DNA of 64,000 nt from Pseudomonadota bacterium (GCA_021783695.1 JAJXTO010000002.1:1-64000), one strand, 5' to 3'; shown: positions 25,935 to 35,173, counted from the first letter of the stretch. The notes: generated by a model from the letters alone, not told the origin. Made by a program: numbers and translations.

Positions 25935-27084
25935 GCAACTCGCCAGCCCGCGGATCGACGCCCTCGGCGCGGCGCAGAATGCCGTCGAGAATCCGCGGCA
26001 CCTCGAACACCGCCCGGTTCGGATGCGCTGCAACCCGCGCCCGAAATGCCGGCAGATCGGCCAGAAAGGCCGGTAGTTGTGCCGCAATGGCGCGAAAGCT
26101 CGGCAGCACCAGACCATAGCCGTTGTCGCGCACCCAGTCGGTGTTGTAGCGCTCCTGCGGCATGGTCCAGGCATTGCGGGCGACGATCACCGGCAGGCCC
26201 AGGTGCAGTGCCTCGCTCAACGAGCCGGGCCCGGGTTTGCCGATGAAAAAATCGCCCAGACGCATCACCTCGGCCACCTCGCTGGTGAAGCCCATCACAT
26301 GGCGCGGCGCGGCGGCGGGCAGTGCGCGCAGCTTCATGGCCAGCTTGTCGTTATGACCACACATGAAGATGAGCTGGGTGTCGTGCAGGCGCTCGGCAAT
26401 GGCCAGCATGCTGCGCGAGCCGTGACCGCCGAACATCACCACGCCGACAGGACGTTGCGGATCGAAACCCATGGAAAGCAGCCGTCCGGTGCGATCGAAG
26501 TCTTGCGATTCGCGGTAAAAATCCGGGCGGATGATCATGCCGGACGTGGCGTGCACCTTGTCCGGGGGAAAGCCGCTCTCGAGTGCCTGCTGCACCGCGC
26601 GCGGCGAACCGCAGATGAGATGCTGATCCTGCCCCTGTTCCATCCAGAAATGCGGCGGGAAATCGGCCAGATCGGTCAGCAGCGTCACATACGGCACGCC
26701 GGGCAGCGTGGCCGTCAGGCTGTCATACAGCGCGCGATTGAAATTCGGGATCAGCGACACCACCAGATCCGGTTCGGTGCGCAGCCAGTGCAGTTTGAGG
26801 ATTTTCAGCAACGTGGGATGGAGCAGGCGTAACGCACCCTGAAGCAATTTCAGCTCATGCCGCAGGCCGAGGGTCAGGCCGCGGGCGAGGCGGGCGTTGT
26901 AATAGTCTTCCGGCGAAAACGTGTATCTGCGCAGCGTGCCCTGCGGATCGAGCACGTCAGTCAGGTTGACCAGGCGCACCCGCCAGGGCAGCCCGCTTTG
27001 CGCGATGCTCTGCTGCAGCGCCAGGGCCGAAGCCCGGTGGCCCCCGCCAGCATTGAAATAAATCAGATCGACAGTTTTTTTCAT
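25903..27084 (-). CDS. MGDG-synthase-like glycosyltransferase (GT28 type)
   Basis: 393 residues. The N-terminal YFNAGGGHRASALAL is the monogalactosyldiacylglycerol-synthase-type motif. Acceptor-domain SLIPNFNRALYDSL and a C-terminal nucleotide-sugar site GKPGPGSLSEALHLGLPVIV follow. Such enzymes transfer a sugar to diacylglycerol or lipid-linked acceptors. The acceptor here is unknown. The start is placed at ATG 27084 (MKKTVDLIYF); in-frame ATGs at 27102 and 27126 are alternatives, and none has a good ribosome binding site. The gene runs 32 bp into the aor operon's last gene on the opposite strand. Confidence 0.85.
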   Translation of the reverse strand: MKKTVDLIYFNAGGGHRASALALQQSIAQSGLPWRVRLVNLTDVLDPQGTLRRYTFSPEDYYNARLARGLTLGLRHELKLLQGALRLLHPTLLKILKLHWLRTEPDLVVSLIPNFNRALYDSLTATLPGVPYVTLLTDLADFPPHFWMEQGQDQHLICGSPRAVQQALESGFPPDKVHATSGMIIRPDFYRESQDFDRTGRLLSMGFDPQRPVGVVMFGGHGSRSMLAIAERLHDTQLIFMCGHNDKLAMKLRALPAAAPRHVMGFTSEVAEVMRLGDFFIGKPGPGSLSEALHLGLPVIVARNAWTMPQERYNTDWVRDNGYGLVLPSFRAIAAQLPAFLADLPAFRARVAAHPNRAVFEVPRILDGILRRAEGVDPRAGELLTRRLSESGH

Positions 27085-27283
27085 TTGCTGAATGTTGAAC
27101 ATGACAGTGAACGATACACCTGTCATGTGACGAAATTACCACGCCATCGTTTCCCGGAACTACGGAAATTTTGTAAATTTCATCAAGGACTGATTGAGAA
27201 AATGCGCAGAATCAGGTCACATTCCACACGATGACGGAAGCATATCCGTCTCACACCCTCACCGAATCTGACTTGGAGTCACC

Positions 27284-27652
27284 ATGAAATTCAAACTTGC
27301 CCTGATTGCTGCCGCCGTGCTGTCGCTGGCGGCCTGCCAAAAAGCTGAACAAGCCGCCAACGGCGCTGCGAGTGCCGCTCAATCGGCTGCCAGTTCTGCC
27401 GTTGCTGCTGGCGCCAGCGCCGCCGGTGCGGCCGCCAGCGCCGCACATGGCGCTGCAGCCGGTGCCGCCAGCGCCGCAGGTGGCATGGTGAACCATGCGG
27501 CAAGCGCTGCACAAAGCGCGGCCAGCGCAGCCGGTCACGCCGTTGGCGGCGCCGCCAGCGCGGCAGCGGGTGCCGCCAGTGCCGCTGTGCATTCGGGTGC
27601 CAATGCGGTGTCCGGCGCGGTGGACAAGGCTAAGCAAGCCGTCAAACCCTGA
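27284..27652 (+). CDS. Alanine-rich low-complexity lipoprotein
   Basis: 122 residues. Lipoprotein signal MKFKLALIAAAVLSLAAC with an LAAC lipobox, then about 100 residues that are roughly half Ala with Ser, Gly and scattered Gln/His, organised as degenerate AASAAQSAA and GAASAA repeats, and a short amphipathic tail VDKAKQAVKP. It probably forms one long helix on the outer or inner membrane surface. There is a GGAG ribosome binding site and a strong terminator 14 bp after the stop, so it is a monocistronic gene. Function unknown. Confidence 0.8.
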   Translation: MKFKLALIAAAVLSLAACQKAEQAANGAASAAQSAASSAVAAGASAAGAAASAAHGAAAGAASAAGGMVNHAASAAQSAASAAGHAVGGAASAAAGAASAAVHSGANAVSGAVDKAKQAVKP

Positions 27653-27666
27653 TCGGCAGAGTCCCC

Positions 27667-27701
27667 AAAAAAAACGGCGAACTTCGGTTCGCCGTTTTTT
27701 T
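27667..27701. terminator. Strong bidirectional intrinsic terminator
   Basis: A-tract, CGGCGAAC stem, TTCG tetraloop, GTTCGCCG stem, and a run of seven T: a textbook rho-independent terminator. It serves the Ala-rich lipoprotein gene on the plus strand. The A-tract on the other side makes it equally good for the convergent ABC ATPase gene, whose stop is at 27732. Confidence 0.95.
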
Positions 27702-27731
27702 CCGGATTGTTCGGGCTGGTGCAATCTGGGT

Positions 27732-29087
27732 TCATTCCTCCGCTTCGGGGTTGTCGAGGCTGAAGACTTCGGCGTTGTCGTCGTAGGCATAGACCTCGGC
27801 GTAGCGGCCCCAGTCAATCGCGGTGTCGAGCACACGGCGGGCTTCGTCTTCGCTGAGATGATCTTCGAGCTCGGTGAGAAAACGCGAGTCTGGCGCGCGG
27901 TGGTTGAAGCGCTCGTCGAGTACCGCGCGAATGCGCGCCACCAGCGGCACACGCTCGGTCAGGTGGCGGGCGAACAACTGTTTGCGTTCCTGCAGGCTGC
28001 CATCGACAAAGGTTCGCCCGGCGGGCAGCAGCATGATGTCGCCGTCTTCCACCTGGGCAAAGCCCAGCAGCTCCACGCCTTCGATCAGCGGAAACAGGTC
28101 GTCCACCGAAAAGTGCATGTCCTCGGCCAGTTCTGGCAGGCTGATGCGGGTGTTGGCATTGCTTTTTTCCAGCGCGTCGAGCTCTTCGAGCAGACCGGCC
28201 AGCGCGTTGACCGAGAGCGGCGGCAGCCGCAGGCCGATGCCCGGCGCCTGTTTGCGCACGGCGTCGCGTCCGGTCGGGCGGGCGGTCATGGCGCCGTAGA
28301 TGCCTTCAACCAGATCGCGGAACTGCTGCGATTCGCGCTCGCGCGGGTGCGGCAGGTCGATGTGCATTTCGCTGATCACCCGCCCGGGGTTGGAGCCGAG
28401 GATGACGATGCGGTCCGCCATCAGCACGGCTTCCTCGATGTTGTGCGACACCAGCAGGATGCCGCGGGTCGGAATCTTGCGCTCGGCCCAGAGGTCGAGC
28501 AGATCGGTGCGCAAGGTCTCGGCGGTGAGCACATCCAGCGCGGAGAACGGCTCGTCCATCAGCAGCACGTCGGGGTTGATGACCAGGGCGCGGGCGAAGC
28601 CCACGCGCTGGCGCATGCCGCCCGACAGCTCGCGCGGATAGGCGGATTCGAAACCGTCCAGCCCGATGAGGTCGATTGCAGCCAGCGCGCGGGCGCGGCG
28701 CTCGGCCGGCGGCACCTTGAGCGCCTCCAGCCCCAGTTCCACGTTCTGCAGCACCGTCAGCCAGGGAAACAGGGCAAAGCTCTGGAACACCATCGCCAGG
28801 CCAGGAACCGGGCCGTCGATCGGTTCGCCACGGTGCAGCACGATGCCGCTGGTGGCGGGCACCAGCCCGGCCAGGGTGCGCAGCAGGGTGGATTTTCCCG
28901 AACCGGAGCGCCCCAGCAGCACCAGGATTTCGCCGTCACGCAAGTCGAGATCGACGCCGTCGAGGATGACCAGCTCGCTGCCCTCGGGGGTGCGATACGA
29001 CTTACGCACTCCCGCCAGATGGAAAATGGGCATGGCGGTGGCGGCATCCTGCGCGCTGGGCAGTTCGGGGGAGATCAGTGCGTTCAT
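27732..29087 (-). CDS. ABC transporter ATPase with C-terminal AAA-associated domain
   Basis: 451 residues. The first 260 form a NitT/TauT-type ATPase: Walker A LLGRSGSGKSTLL, Q-loop MVFQSFALFPWLTVL, signature ELSGGMRQRVGFARAL, Walker B VLLMDEPFSALD, H-loop LVSHNIEEA. A C-terminal region of about 150 residues (LPELAEDMHFSVDDLFPLIEGVELLGFAQVE, LDTAIDWGRYAEVYAYDD) matches the AAA-associated domain found in a subgroup of these ATPases. It pairs with the fused permease immediately upstream (13-bp gap). No solute-binding protein is encoded nearby, so the substrate is unknown. Confidence 0.92.
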   Translation of the reverse strand: MNALISPELPSAQDAATAMPIFHLAGVRKSYRTPEGSELVILDGVDLDLRDGEILVLLGRSGSGKSTLLRTLAGLVPATSGIVLHRGEPIDGPVPGLAMVFQSFALFPWLTVLQNVELGLEALKVPPAERRARALAAIDLIGLDGFESAYPRELSGGMRQRVGFARALVINPDVLLMDEPFSALDVLTAETLRTDLLDLWAERKIPTRGILLVSHNIEEAVLMADRIVILGSNPGRVISEMHIDLPHPRERESQQFRDLVEGIYGAMTARPTGRDAVRKQAPGIGLRLPPLSVNALAGLLEELDALEKSNANTRISLPELAEDMHFSVDDLFPLIEGVELLGFAQVEDGDIMLLPAGRTFVDGSLQERKQLFARHLTERVPLVARIRAVLDERFNHRAPDSRFLTELEDHLSEDEARRVLDTAIDWGRYAEVYAYDDNAEVFSLDNPEAEE

Positions 29088-29100
29088 GCAAAGTCCTTGT

Positions 29101-30813
29101 TCAGTCGAGTCGCACGCGCGAGGCGGCGATTTGGTAGAGCCGGTGCCAGAGCAGCCGGTTGAAGGCGATGACATACAGCGCCATGACCCCCACGCCCAGG
29201 CCCACCTTGAGTGTCTGCCCCTGCTGCGTCGCCTCGGTGATGTAGGCCCCCAGCCCGGTAGCGACCAGGGTGTGGCTGCCCCAGCTCACCACTTCGGCCA
29301 CGATGCTGGCATTCCACGCCCCGCCCGAGGCGGTGAGCGCGCCGGTCACGAAGCCCGGAAACACTGCGGGAAGATAGAGCTTGCGCCACAGCAGCCAGCC
29401 GCGCAGGCCGAGGTTGCGCCCGGCCTCGCGCAGATCGCTGGGAATGGCCGACGCCGCGCCGATGACCGAGAACAGGATGTACCACTGGCTGCCCAGAATC
29501 ATCAGCGGCGCGGTGAACACGTTGACGTTGAGATGCCAGTGCACAATGGCCACGACCACCAGTGGAAACAGCAGGTTGGCGGGAAAGGCCGCGAGAAACT
29601 GCGCCACCGGCTGCGCCACCGCCGCCCAGCGCGGACGCAGCCCGATCCAAATGCCCACGGGCACCCAGATCAGCGCGGAAATCGCCACCAGCGCGAACAC
29701 CTTGAGCGCGGTGAATGCCCCGAGCAGCAGCACATGCCCCACCTGCGGCCAGCCGAAGTCGCGCGGCAGCACCAGAAACAGCGCCACGATCAGGCCAAGG
29801 GTGAACAGCGCCATGCCGGCGATGAACACCCGGCCACCCCAGACGCTGGGCTGACGCTGCGACGATTTGTACGGCGGCACGGTCGGCAACAGCCGCACGC
29901 TGATCTCCCACAGCACGGCGGGCAGCCGCGCCAGCCGCTGGGTCAGACGGGTGCGGCGCAGAAAGTCGAGCACCACAGAGCGCGGCGCGTCCACGCTGAC
30001 GGTGTTGTCCAGGCGGAACTTGTCCGCCCAGGCGACGATGGGGCGGAATAACAGAAAGTCGTAGGACAGAATCACCACAACCATGGTCAGAATGGCCCAG
30101 CCGATGGCGTCCAGGTTCTTTTCGCCAATCGCCGCGGCGATGTAGGAGCCGATTCCCGGCACCGAGACCTGCTGCCCGGCGACGGTGAGCGCCTCGGCGG
30201 CGACGACGAAGAACCAGCCGCCGGACATGGACATCATCGCGTTCCACAGCAGCCCTGGCGCGGCATAGGGGAGTTCGAGCTTCCAGAAGCGCTGCCAGGC
30301 GTTGAGACGATAGAGTGTGGCGGCTTCGCCCAGATCGCGCGGCACGGTCTTGAGCGACTGGTACAGGCTGAAGGTCATGTTCCAGACCTGCGAGGTCCAG
30401 ACCGCGAAGATCACCGCGAACTGCAGGCCCAGCATGCTGCCGGGAAACAAGGCGATGAAGCCGGTCACGGTGATGGACAGATAGCCCAGGATGGGCACCG
30501 ACTGCAGCACGTCGAGCAGCGGCACCATGATCTTCTCGGCGTAGCGGTTGTTGGCCGCGATCCAGGCGTAAATCAGGGTGAACACGGTGCTGGCGGCCAG
30601 CGCGGCCAGCATGCGCAGCACGGTGTAAAGCGCATATTCCGGCAGGTTGCCCGGATCGAGCGAGAGCGCGATGTGGTCTCCCAGATGGAACGGCACCGCC
30701 ATCTGCCGACTGGCGTGGCCGATGATCAGCAGCATGCCGATGACCAGCGGCAGCGCGATCAGATCGCGGCGGTTGGGCAGCGGCAACGCCAGGGGGCGGA
30801 AGTTGAAAGCCAT
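29101..30813 (-). CDS. ABC transporter permease, two permease domains fused
   Basis: 570 residues with about 12 hydrophobic segments. Two copies of the binding-protein-dependent permease fold are present, each with an EAA-type loop: one near DLGEAATLYRLNAWQRFWKLELPYAAPGL (about 205-235) and one near DLREAGRNLGLRGWLLWRKLYLPAVFPG (about 470-500). The natural fusion replaces the usual homodimer. It works with the ATPase gene downstream. The family is NitT/TauT-like (nitrate, sulfonate or related anions), but without a binding protein the substrate is undetermined. Confidence 0.92.
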   Translation of the reverse strand: MAFNFRPLALPLPNRRDLIALPLVIGMLLIIGHASRQMAVPFHLGDHIALSLDPGNLPEYALYTVLRMLAALAASTVFTLIYAWIAANNRYAEKIMVPLLDVLQSVPILGYLSITVTGFIALFPGSMLGLQFAVIFAVWTSQVWNMTFSLYQSLKTVPRDLGEAATLYRLNAWQRFWKLELPYAAPGLLWNAMMSMSGGWFFVVAAEALTVAGQQVSVPGIGSYIAAAIGEKNLDAIGWAILTMVVVILSYDFLLFRPIVAWADKFRLDNTVSVDAPRSVVLDFLRRTRLTQRLARLPAVLWEISVRLLPTVPPYKSSQRQPSVWGGRVFIAGMALFTLGLIVALFLVLPRDFGWPQVGHVLLLGAFTALKVFALVAISALIWVPVGIWIGLRPRWAAVAQPVAQFLAAFPANLLFPLVVVAIVHWHLNVNVFTAPLMILGSQWYILFSVIGAASAIPSDLREAGRNLGLRGWLLWRKLYLPAVFPGFVTGALTASGGAWNASIVAEVVSWGSHTLVATGLGAYITEATQQGQTLKVGLGVGVMALYVIAFNRLLWHRLYQIAASRVRLD

Positions 30814-30971
30814 GAAAGCAAACAGAAACGGGAGCGGGATTTGCAGGAAAAACAGCCACCTAGTCTAACCAGCCGCGCATGAAATTTCGATGCTGCGTCC
30901 CTCGCGGGCCACAGGCAAAAGTATCTGGTCGTTTCTCCACTGCGCTCACAAAGGCCATGCACAATTGACCC

Positions 30972-31916
30972 ATGCAAGCCAGAACCTACCTCCGCGCCTC
31001 GCTGTTTGCAGCGCTCGTCGTCATCAGTCTCAAGCTCCTCGCCTGGAAAGTCACCGGCTCGGTGGGCTTTCTGTCGGATGCGATGGAGTCCATCGTCAAT
31101 GTTGCGGCAGCGGCGTTCGCGCTGTTCATCGTGCGCATTGCCGAGGCGCCGCCTGACGCAGACCATCCTTTCGGCCACACCAAGGCGGAATATTTCTCCA
31201 GCGGGGCCGAGGGCCTGCTCATCGGCGTGGCCGCGGCGCTCATTCTGGTGGAAGCCGGGCAGCGCCTCACCCAGCCCCAGCCCATCAGCGCCGTGCCGCT
31301 GGGCGCGGCCATTTCCGCGCTGGCGACTGCCATCAATCTCGGCGTGGCGCTGTGGATGCTGCGCGGCGCCAAGCGGCTGCGCTCCATCGTCATCGAGGCC
31401 GATGCCCGCCACCTGATGACCGATGTGTGGACCTCGGTCGGCGTGATCATCGGCGTGCTGCTGGTGCCCGTCACCGGCTGGCTCTGGCTCGATCCGGTAA
31501 TCGGCATCATCGTGGCCCTGCACATCCTGCGCGAGGCGTTTTCGCTGGTGAAGCGCTCGGTTGACGGCTTGATGGACAAGTCGATGACCGACGCCGATCT
31601 GGCCGAACTCCAGACCGTGCTCGACCGCTTTCGCTCCAAGGACATGCGCTTCGACCATGTCCGCACCCGCGTGGCTGGCACCCGACGCTTTGTCTCCATG
31701 CACCTGCACATGCCCGGACAGTGGTCGCTGCAGCGCGCGGCAAACTGCCGTTACTCCGTGGAAAAGGCGCTGATTGACGCCCACCCCGGCATGGCCGTCA
31801 CGATCGAAATGCTCACCGCGGGGCAGGAAAGCCTGCAGGAAGAAAATGAGCAGGCGCACAGCGGCCGTGAACAGGACGACTGCACCCCCAATCCCCCACA
31901 CCGTGCCCCGGAGTAG
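30972..31916 (+). CDS. Cation diffusion facilitator metal exporter
   Basis: 314 residues, six predicted membrane helices, then a cytoplasmic ferredoxin-like domain. Metal-site motifs are SDAMESIVN in helix 2, the loop DADHPFGHTKAEYFSSGAEG, and DARHLMTDVWTSVGV in helix 5. It exports divalent cations such as Zn, Co or Fe by proton antiport; specificity is not decided. The tail after residue 280 is hydrophilic. A CACAAT box (30960-30965) ends 6 nt before the ATG, so the mRNA may be leaderless. The gene is divergent from the ABC permease. Confidence 0.93.
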   Translation: MQARTYLRASLFAALVVISLKLLAWKVTGSVGFLSDAMESIVNVAAAAFALFIVRIAEAPPDADHPFGHTKAEYFSSGAEGLLIGVAAALILVEAGQRLTQPQPISAVPLGAAISALATAINLGVALWMLRGAKRLRSIVIEADARHLMTDVWTSVGVIIGVLLVPVTGWLWLDPVIGIIVALHILREAFSLVKRSVDGLMDKSMTDADLAELQTVLDRFRSKDMRFDHVRTRVAGTRRFVSMHLHMPGQWSLQRAANCRYSVEKALIDAHPGMAVTIEMLTAGQESLQEENEQAHSGREQDDCTPNPPHRAPE

Positions 31917-31934
31917 TCCCCCAAGGAGAAGTCC

Positions 31935-32561
31935 ATGCAACTCACCAGCCCCGCTTTTTTCGATGGCCAGTCCATCCCGGCGCAATATGCGTTTTGCAAG
32001 CCTGCAGTCGTTGGCCATGTGGCGCTGTCGCAAAACCTCAACCCGCCGCTGGCCTGGCGTGACGTGCCCGCTGGCACGCAGAGCCTGGTGCTGATCTGCC
32101 ACGACCCGGATGTGCCCAGCCGTGCCGACGACGTCAATCTTGAAGGCCACACCGTGCCAGCCGACCTGCCCCGCGTGGACTTCTATCACTGGCTGCTGGT
32201 CGACATTCCGGCCGCGCGCAGCCACATCGACGAAAAGGAATTCAGCCATGAAGTCACCGCGCGCGGCAAGCCGGGCCCCGCATGTGCTGGCGGCATGCGT
32301 CACGGCGTGAATGATTACACCGCGTGGTTCGCCGGAGACCAGGACATGGCCGGGCAGTATTTCGGCTACGACGGCCCCTGCCCGCCGTGGAACGACAGCC
32401 TGCAGCACCACTACATCTTCACGCTATACGCGCTCGACGTGGCGCGCTGCCCGGTGGACGGCGCGTTCAACGGCGCGCAACTGCGTGCCGCCCTTGCCGG
32501 GCATGTGCTGGCCCAGGCCAGCCTCACCGGCACCTACACCCTCAACCCCTCCCTGCGCTGA
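31935..32561 (+). CDS. PEBP / YbhB-YbcL family protein
   Basis: 208-residue phosphatidylethanolamine-binding-protein-like domain without a signal peptide. Conserved motifs are the CHDPDVPSR loop, PACAGGMRHGVNDYT, and YDGPCPPWND with the following HHYIFTLYAL strand, which make the ligand pocket. The bacterial function is unknown. An AAGGAG box precedes the ATG, 18 bp after the CDF gene, so the two are probably co-transcribed. Confidence 0.9.
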   Translation: MQLTSPAFFDGQSIPAQYAFCKPAVVGHVALSQNLNPPLAWRDVPAGTQSLVLICHDPDVPSRADDVNLEGHTVPADLPRVDFYHWLLVDIPAARSHIDEKEFSHEVTARGKPGPACAGGMRHGVNDYTAWFAGDQDMAGQYFGYDGPCPPWNDSLQHHYIFTLYALDVARCPVDGAFNGAQLRAALAGHVLAQASLTGTYTLNPSLR

Positions 32562-32564
32562 CCC

Positions 32565-32858
32565 ATGGCCGACACACCGGAAGCCCCAACGCCCGCGCCG
32601 CCGAACAAAAAACGCGGACTCAACGTCCAGCTCAGCGGACTGCTGGGCATCCTCATCGGCATCGTGGTGCTGGTGAGCATTTTCAGCCTGTTGCGCGAGC
32701 GGCTGGTGAACCGCCCGGTGGACGCGCCGCAACTGCAGCTCGCCAATGACAGCCCCTGCATGAACGCGGGCCTCAAAGCCCTGGCCGCCAGCGGAAAACC
32801 CGTCACCTACGGCCAGCTCGGCGCGCTGAAGCATCAGTGCGGCGAAGACAGCGACTGA
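32565..32858 (+). CDS. Small single-pass membrane protein
   Basis: 97 residues: Pro-rich cytosolic N-terminus (DTPEAPTPAPPNKKRG), one membrane segment at about 24-43 (LSGLLGILIGIVVLVSIFSLL), then a soluble part with two cysteines (NDSPCMNAG, LKHQCGEDS). The start is 3 bp after the PEBP stop, consistent with an operon CDF-PEBP-this gene. No family recognised. It converges on the histidine kinase gene with a 7-bp gap. Confidence 0.7.
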   Translation: MADTPEAPTPAPPNKKRGLNVQLSGLLGILIGIVVLVSIFSLLRERLVNRPVDAPQLQLANDSPCMNAGLKALAASGKPVTYGQLGALKHQCGEDSD

Positions 32859-32865
32859 AGCGTGC

Positions 32866-34365
32866 TCACACCCGCGCAAACTGTAGTTGCACGCGAAGGC
32901 CGCGGCTACCTTGCGGGGCAGAGGGAAGATCGGCCAGGGTGATATCAGCGTCATGCTGGCGGGCGATCTCGCGGACGATGGCCAGGCCCAGGCCGCTGCC
33001 CTCGCTGCCGTTGTCGAGGATGCGGTAGAACGGCTCGAACACCAGTGCACGCTCGGCCTCGGGAATTCCGGGGCCGCTGTCGTCCATCTGCAGTTGCACC
33101 ACGGCCCGGGTACCCGGGCCTTCGGCCATGGTGCTGCGCAAGCGCAGAGCCACGCTGCCGCCGGGCGGGGTGTAGGTGATGGCGTTGTGCAGCAGGTTCT
33201 TGATCAACTCGTGCAGCAGCAGGGCGTTGCCGCGCACCTGCAGCGGCAGTGGGGGGCTGTCCAATTCCAGTTCGAGGTTCTTGTCCAGCGCCAGCATGGC
33301 CAGCTCCTGCATGGCCTCGGTGGCGGGCTGGCGCAGGTCGATGGTTTCAAACACGGCCCGCGCCGCGCCGCCCTGATTCTCGGCGCGGGTGAGCGCCAGC
33401 AACTGGTTGACCAGCCGCGTGGTGCGCTCCACGCTGCGGCCAATCTGGCGCAGACTGGCGCGCAATTCTTCGGGGTCGGTTTCGCGCTGCGCCAGCTCGG
33501 CCTGCATGCGCAACCCGGCCAGCGGGGTCTTGATCTGATGCGCCGCGTCGGCAATGAAGCGCTTTTGTGTCTGCAAAGACTGCTGCAGGCGCGCGAACAG
33601 GCTGTTGATGGAATCGACCAGCGGCGCGATTTCTTCTGGCGCTTCCTGTTCGTCAATGGGGCTCAGGTCATCGGCGCGTCGGCGGCGGATGCGGGACTGC
33701 AGTTCGTTGAGCGGCGCGATGCCCTGACCCAGCCCGAACCAGACCAGCAGAATGAAAATTGGCACGACCACGAATTGCGGCAGGATGACGCCCTGCACGA
33801 TGTCGCGCGCCAGCCGGGTGCGCACCTCCATGTTTTGCGCCACCTGCACCAGCACCGGCATGGCGGGCTGCGACCCGGCTTGCTGCGCAGGCCAGACCCA
33901 GGCCGCTGCCAGCCGCACGCTGCGTTGACCCAGTTCGACTTCGCGCCACTGCACCGCGATCGGCGCGCTGGCATGCGTGGGCGGCAGGCTCCACGCAGCG
34001 GGCAGGCCCGCATCCCCGGCCAGAACCGTGCCGGTCTTGCTGCGGACCTGATAGCCCTGGATGCCGCCCGCCGGCGGTTGTTGCAGTGTCTGCTGCCACA
34101 GAGCGGAATGCACCGCCCCCTGCGCGCCCAATGCCTGCACCTGCGCGGAGAGTTGCAGCAGGGTATGTTGCAGCGCCGCGTCGTAGGGTTTGGCGGCGAT
34201 GGCCTGCGCCACGAGGTAGGTGATGCCAATGGACAGCGGCCACAGCAGCAGCATGGGCGCGAGCATCCAGTCGAGGATTTCGCCAAACAGCGAACGCGGA
34301 TGGCGTCTGCGGGCCGGGACTGCATCGCCCTGGGCCGCCTGCCCCGGCAACGGCTGTTCAGACAT
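32866..34365 (-). CDS. Sensor histidine kinase (TctE/QseC type)
   Basis: 499 residues. N-terminal membrane helix (LDWMLAPMLLLWPLSIGITYLV), a periplasmic sensor domain of about 150 residues, a second helix (FVVVPIFILLVWFGLGQGI), HAMP region, then the H-box FIADAAHQIKTPLAGLR, N-box LIKNLLHNAITY, and ATP-lid motifs DDSGPGIP and GSGLGLAIV. The phosphorylated His is in AAHQIKTPL. The start ATG at 34365 overlaps the response-regulator gene by 8 bp. The ligand is unknown; TctE-like sensors often respond to carboxylates, which would be only inference here. Confidence 0.94.
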   Translation of the reverse strand: MSEQPLPGQAAQGDAVPARRRHPRSLFGEILDWMLAPMLLLWPLSIGITYLVAQAIAAKPYDAALQHTLLQLSAQVQALGAQGAVHSALWQQTLQQPPAGGIQGYQVRSKTGTVLAGDAGLPAAWSLPPTHASAPIAVQWREVELGQRSVRLAAAWVWPAQQAGSQPAMPVLVQVAQNMEVRTRLARDIVQGVILPQFVVVPIFILLVWFGLGQGIAPLNELQSRIRRRRADDLSPIDEQEAPEEIAPLVDSINSLFARLQQSLQTQKRFIADAAHQIKTPLAGLRMQAELAQRETDPEELRASLRQIGRSVERTTRLVNQLLALTRAENQGGAARAVFETIDLRQPATEAMQELAMLALDKNLELELDSPPLPLQVRGNALLLHELIKNLLHNAITYTPPGGSVALRLRSTMAEGPGTRAVVQLQMDDSGPGIPEAERALVFEPFYRILDNGSEGSGLGLAIVREIARQHDADITLADLPSAPQGSRGLRVQLQFARV

Positions 34366-35068
34366 CGGGTTTGGCGGCCGGGGCGGCAGGCGTCGCTGCG
34401 GGAACGATCTTCTCCAGACAGTACCCCAGACCGCGCACCGTGGCGATGCGCACCGGGCCGACTTCGATCTTCTTGCGCAGACGATGCACATACACCTCGA
34501 TGGCATTGGTGCTCACCTCCTCGCCCCACACGCACAGATGCTCGACGAGCTGATCCTTGCTCACCAGGCGCCCGGCGCGCTGCAGCAGCACTTCGAGGAG
34601 GGTGAGCTCGCGCGCGGAGAGTTCCACCAGGTGGCCGTCGAGCGTCACGACGCGGCCGGTGATGTCGTAATGCAGCGGGCCGTGCTGGATGATGGCTGTC
34701 GCACCGCCCATGCCGCGGCGCGACAGCGCGCGCACCCGGGCTTCGAGCTCCTGCAGCGCGAACGGTTTGGCCATGTAGTCGTCGGCGCCGAGGTCGAGGC
34801 CGCGCACCTTGTCTTCCACGCTATCGGCCGCGGTGAGGATGAGCACCGGCACCGTGGTCCCGCGCGCGCGCATGCGGCGCAGCACCTCGAAACCCGACAG
34901 GCGCGGCAGGCCCAGATCGAGAATGAGCAGATCGAAGGAACTGGACTGCAGCGCAGCATCGGCGCTGTTGCCATCAGCGACCTGATCGACGGCGTAGCCC
35001 AGCGCGCGCAGCGATCGCAGTAGCCCATCGGCCAGGACCCGGTCATCTTCGGCAATCAGAATCCGCAT
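34358..35068 (-). CDS. OmpR-family response regulator
   Basis: 236 residues. Receiver domain: MRILIAEDDRVLADGLLRSL, phospho-acceptor Asp in LLILDLGLPRLSGFE (about 51), conserved Thr in LILTAAD and Lys in YMAKPFALQELEARVRAL. Winged-helix output: ELTLLEVLLQRAGRLVSKDQL and TNAIEVYVHRLRKKIE with VRGLGYCL. The C-terminal tail is Ala/Pro-rich. It is co-translated with the downstream kinase (8-bp overlap). Confidence 0.95.
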   Translation of the reverse strand: MRILIAEDDRVLADGLLRSLRALGYAVDQVADGNSADAALQSSSFDLLILDLGLPRLSGFEVLRRMRARGTTVPVLILTAADSVEDKVRGLDLGADDYMAKPFALQELEARVRALSRRGMGGATAIIQHGPLHYDITGRVVTLDGHLVELSARELTLLEVLLQRAGRLVSKDQLVEHLCVWGEEVSTNAIEVYVHRLRKKIEVGPVRIATVRGLGYCLEKIVPAATPAAPAAKPDV

Positions 35069-35122
35069 CACAGCCCTCGTTATGGTCTTCGCCTCTGAGC
35101 GCTCCCAGGGCCGACATGCCGA

Positions 35123-35173
35123 CCCGCCCCCCGTGGGGGTCAAGAAAAATTGGGGCGGCCCTGCGTTTCCTTG
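35123..35173. repeat. Dispersed GC-rich repeat, intergenic (copy B)
   Basis: Matches 17714-17764 over 51 bp without gaps at about 80%. It includes a short CCCCCCGTGGGGGT palindrome and the TTGGGGCGGCCCTGCGT block. It lies upstream of the response-regulator gene. The type resembles small palindromic intergenic repeats common in Burkholderiales; the comparison is from memory. Confidence 0.6.

Noticed and set aside
29084-30859. 591-codon open frame in another frame over the ABC permease
   Set aside because: Arg/Ala/Gly-rich shadow without membrane helices, whereas the chosen frame has two permease domains with EAA loops.
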